Shown: positions 62,009 through 64,000 of the stretch, piece by piece
How positions within the stretch are numbered: the first letter of the stretch is position 1
How the letters are laid out: each line of letters opens with the position of its first letter
Source of the DNA: Sandaracinaceae bacterium
Lineage (GTDB): Bacteria; Myxococcota_A; Polyangia; Polyangiales; Houyiibacteriaceae
DNA: 64,000 bases
Reading direction: 5' to 3'
Assembly (NCBI GenBank): GCA_020633055.1
Contig: JACKEJ010000011.1
Span: 186,001 to 250,000 of the forward strand
Made by a program: the position numbers and the translations under genes
Notes under the pieces: generated by a model
Database searches by the model: none
What the model was told of the DNA's origin: nothing
The model's input: the letters and a program-made list of their open reading frames with translations, nothing else

Positions 62009-62818
62009 TCACCGGAAGCGCGAGAAGTCCGGCTTTCGCTTCTCGAAGAAGGCCCCGATGGCCTCCTTCAGCTCGTCGCTCTTGAGCAAGTCGCAGAAGA
62101 CGACGGCCTCGGTGTCGATGTGCGCGTTCAGCTCGGCCCCGCTGTGCCGCTTGAGCAGCTGCTTGGTGGCCAAGAGCGCGCGCTGCGGCTTCTCCGCCAG
62201 CTTGCGTGCGCGCTTGCGGGCATGCTCCAGCAGCTCGGCGTTGGGGACCACGCAGCTCACGAGGCCCAGCTCCAGCGCCAGGTCCGTGCCGAAGGGCTCG
62301 CCAAAGAAGAACACCTCGGCGGCGCGACGATGCCCCGCCACCCTGGGCAGGACCAACGCGGAGCCTGCCTCGGGGCACAGCGCCAGGTTCACGAAGGGCA
62401 GGATGAACTGCGTCTCGGGGGCCGCATAGACGATGTCGCAGTGCAGCAACAGCGTGCTGCCGATGCCCACGGCGAAGCCATCCACCGCAGCGACGATGGG
62501 CTTCTGACACTCGGCGATGACATGCATGAAGCGGAACACCGGGCTCTCCGGGCCATCGGGTGCGTTCTCGAGGAAGTCCTTGAGGTCGTTGCCGCTGCTG
62601 AACTGCCCGCCCTCGCCGCGCACGAGAATGACCTGCACCTCGGGATCGACCTCGGCCGCGAGGAGGGCCTCGGTGAACGCCTCGTACATCGAGACCAACA
62701 ACGAATTCTTGGTCTCGGGCCGGGCGATGACGATCTCGCGCACGCCGGACTCGGTGCTGACTTGGATTTTCTCGCTGACGCTCACCGGGGGATCCTTCTT
62801 CCGTGATGGGCTCGCCAT
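62009..62818 (-). CDS. Enoyl-CoA hydratase/isomerase
   Basis: The 269-residue protein is a crotonase-fold enzyme: QFSSGNDLKDF (oxyanion hole), KPIVAAVDGFAVGIGSTLLL, and NLALCPEAGSALVLPRVAG with the acidic residue of the active site. It catalyses hydration or isomerisation of enoyl-CoA in fatty acid breakdown or a similar pathway. The ATG at 62818 leaves a short basic leader; GTG at 62787 is an alternative. It stands alone on the minus strand. Confidence 0.87.
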   Translation of the reverse strand: MASPSRKKDPPVSVSEKIQVSTESGVREIVIARPETKNSLLVSMYEAFTEALLAAEVDPEVQVILVRGEGGQFSSGNDLKDFLENAPDGPESPVFRFMHVIAECQKPIVAAVDGFAVGIGSTLLLHCDIVYAAPETQFILPFVNLALCPEAGSALVLPRVAGHRRAAEVFFFGEPFGTDLALELGLVSCVVPNAELLEHARKRARKLAEKPQRALLATKQLLKRHSGAELNAHIDTEAVVFCDLLKSDELKEAIGAFFEKRKPDFSRFR

Positions 62819-62992
62819 GGCGGCCCGCGCTCGGGCGTCCCAGCGCGGGGCCGTGAAGCCACGGGAGCGCGGAGGGACACTCTTGACCGGGCTGTTAGCA
62901 CCAGAGTCTCCACTCCGCATCCTCGTGTAAGGTGATGTGCGTGGCGTGGCCGCGAACGTGTCAGCCGTGCCCGCATCCCGTATACCCCGCAG

Positions 62993-63736
62993 GTGCATCC
63001 CGACCCCGACCTGCATCGCGCCCTCTTGGCCGCTTCTCGCATCACCACGACGGAGGCGGTGCGCGGCTACGAGATGGCGCAAGACGGCTGTCTCCCCGCG
63101 TCCGGCTTCGCGCGCTTCTTCGAGATGATGCGCTGGGAGCTCGGGCGCCGAGGTGTCATCGCCGACGACGCCATGCCGAAGCGCGGGGTGGTGCGCGCGC
63201 AGACGCACGTCTACGGCGCGCCTCTGCGTTTCCCAGACACGTGGACGGGGCGCACGCACCTCGTACACGTCGGCGGCTCGTCGCTGCACTACGGCCACGA
63301 CATCACCAGCGCGCGAGGGCACGTGGTGGTGCGCGCCCGCACCGTGATCGTGCTGCTCGATGCGCAGGGACGGCCCGCCACCGTGCCTCCGTACCTGCGG
63401 GCCTACGCGGACACAGCGCTCGAGACCCCCGCGCCTCTCACGGCCGAGGCCGTGGACTGGACGGGCACGGCCCAGCACCAGGTGGTCGTGCGGCAGAGCG
63501 ACCAGGACTCGTTCCGCCACGTGAACCAGGCGCGCTACATCGACTTCGTGGACGACGCGCGGCGGGCCGTCGGGCTCCCGGACATCCGCTCCCTGAGCGT
63601 GTCCTACGAACGCGAGGCGCTGGCCGGGGACACACTGCAGGTCGAGCTGCGCGAGGTGGCCGAGGCGCGTCACGCGTTCCGGATGGTGCGCGAAAGCGAC
63701 GGAGTGGTGGTGAACCAGGGAGTGATCGCGACGTGA
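62993..63736 (+). CDS. Acyl-CoA/ACP thioesterase-like protein (double hot-dog)
   Basis: The 247-residue protein carries two hot-dog halves: FARFFEMMRWELGRRGVIAD with downstream strands, then DQDSFRHVNQARYIDFVDDA, where the Asn-His near the helix is typical of 4HBT-type thioesterases. It probably releases fatty acids from CoA or ACP. The GTG start is uncertain, and upstream bases (62819-62992) are non-coding. The stop overlaps the next gene's start (GTGA). Confidence 0.75.
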   Translation: MHPDPDLHRALLAASRITTTEAVRGYEMAQDGCLPASGFARFFEMMRWELGRRGVIADDAMPKRGVVRAQTHVYGAPLRFPDTWTGRTHLVHVGGSSLHYGHDITSARGHVVVRARTVIVLLDAQGRPATVPPYLRAYADTALETPAPLTAEAVDWTGTAQHQVVVRQSDQDSFRHVNQARYIDFVDDARRAVGLPDIRSLSVSYEREALAGDTLQVELREVAEARHAFRMVRESDGVVVNQGVIAT

Positions 63737-64000
63737 GTGAGGCGCGGGACGGCTGGTTCGTGTACGTGCTGCTGAGCCGTGACGCGCGCCGCACCTACGT
63801 GGGCATCAGCACGGACCCGGAGCGCCGCCTCGCGCAGCACAACGGCGAGCGCGCGGGTGGCGCCCGGAGCACGCGCGCGGGGCGCCCCTGGACGCGAGCG
63901 AGACTGCACGGTCCGTACGAGCGGCGAGGCGACGCGCTGCGCGTCGAGCGCGCACTGAAGAAGCGGCGCGGGGACGCCCGGCTGCTGCCGCTCGATCTGG
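63733..64000 (+). CDS. GIY-YIG endonuclease domain protein (cut by window edge)
   Basis: The 89 visible residues show the GIY-YIG fold in the YhbQ/SLX1-like form: FVYVLLSRDARRTYVGISTD with paired strands, then the basic helix region (RRLAQHNGERAGGARSTRAG) and RVERALKKRR. The protein is likely a small structure-specific nuclease. The GTG start overlaps the thioesterase stop. The C terminus lies outside the window. Confidence 0.8.
   Translation, partial: MSEARDGWFVYVLLSRDARRTYVGISTDPERRLAQHNGERAGGARSTRAGRPWTRARLHGPYERRGDALRVERALKKRRGDARLLPLDL

Overview
The window is GC-rich throughout, and its gene content points to a myxobacterium-like organism (Myxococcota, or the older 'Deltaproteobacteria'). 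The signs are many lipoproteins with Ala/Asp/Gly linkers and Cys-rich repeats, eukaryote-like Ser/Thr kinases and a pseudokinase, RCC1-like repeats, multiheme cytochromes, a sensor with a C-terminal region like Myxococcus MXAN_5187, and DUF4388-type domains. This placement is inferred from families; there is no rRNA or other direct marker here. I found no tRNA, rRNA or CRISPR array.

Layout. 0-3.5 kb (minus): a periplasmic nitrate reductase-type operon (tetraheme lipoprotein, NrfC-like, NrfD-like, NapD, and NapA running off the edge). 4.0-13.6 kb (plus): a TetR regulator, a strong 14-bp-arm palindrome, then four overlapping genes: three related large lipoproteins and a FadL-type outer-membrane channel. 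13.6-16.0 kb: a hypothetical gene and mqo. 16.2-21.2 kb: accessory DNA with a VapBC pair, an IS91-like element that also carries a tyrosine recombinase, and a truncated IS3 element. 21.3-25.3 kb: a Ser/Thr kinase divergent from a globin / DUF4388-ParA operon. 25.3-29.0 kb: more mobile debris. An 82-bp hairpin repeat occurs intact twice and once split in two, and it adjoins broken genes.

29.0-32.2 kb (minus): a three-gene redox/lipid operon (FAD oxidoreductase, desaturase, saccharopine dehydrogenase-like). 32.4-40.3 kb: surface lipoproteins, broken OmpA and RCC1 genes, and a MaoC-like protein. 40.4-43.5 kb: a Tat-exported nitronate monooxygenase-like protein, a conserved hypothetical and an AraC regulator around a palindrome-rich intergenic region. 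43.7-48.3 kb (plus): a TIGR03960/DUF2344 radical-SAM protein, a hypothetical and an SDR. 48.4-54.5 kb: a HEAT protein, a Cache/HAMP sensor, a GMC oxidoreductase coupled to a pseudokinase, and a GNAT. 54.6-57.3 kb: a small membrane protein, an octaheme cytochrome and a TerB-like protein. 57.3-60.7 kb (minus): a stand-alone SctU/FlhB gene overlapping priA. 60.8-64 kb: an HSL-type esterase, an enoyl-CoA hydratase, a thioesterase and a GIY-YIG nuclease (partial).

The candidates for undescribed systems are: (1) the triple-lipoprotein/FadL operon with its palindrome; (2) the globin-ParA module beside a kinase; (3) the 82-bp hairpin repeat, which presents a hidden ribosome-binding site and start codon and was used as a target by an IS91-type element.
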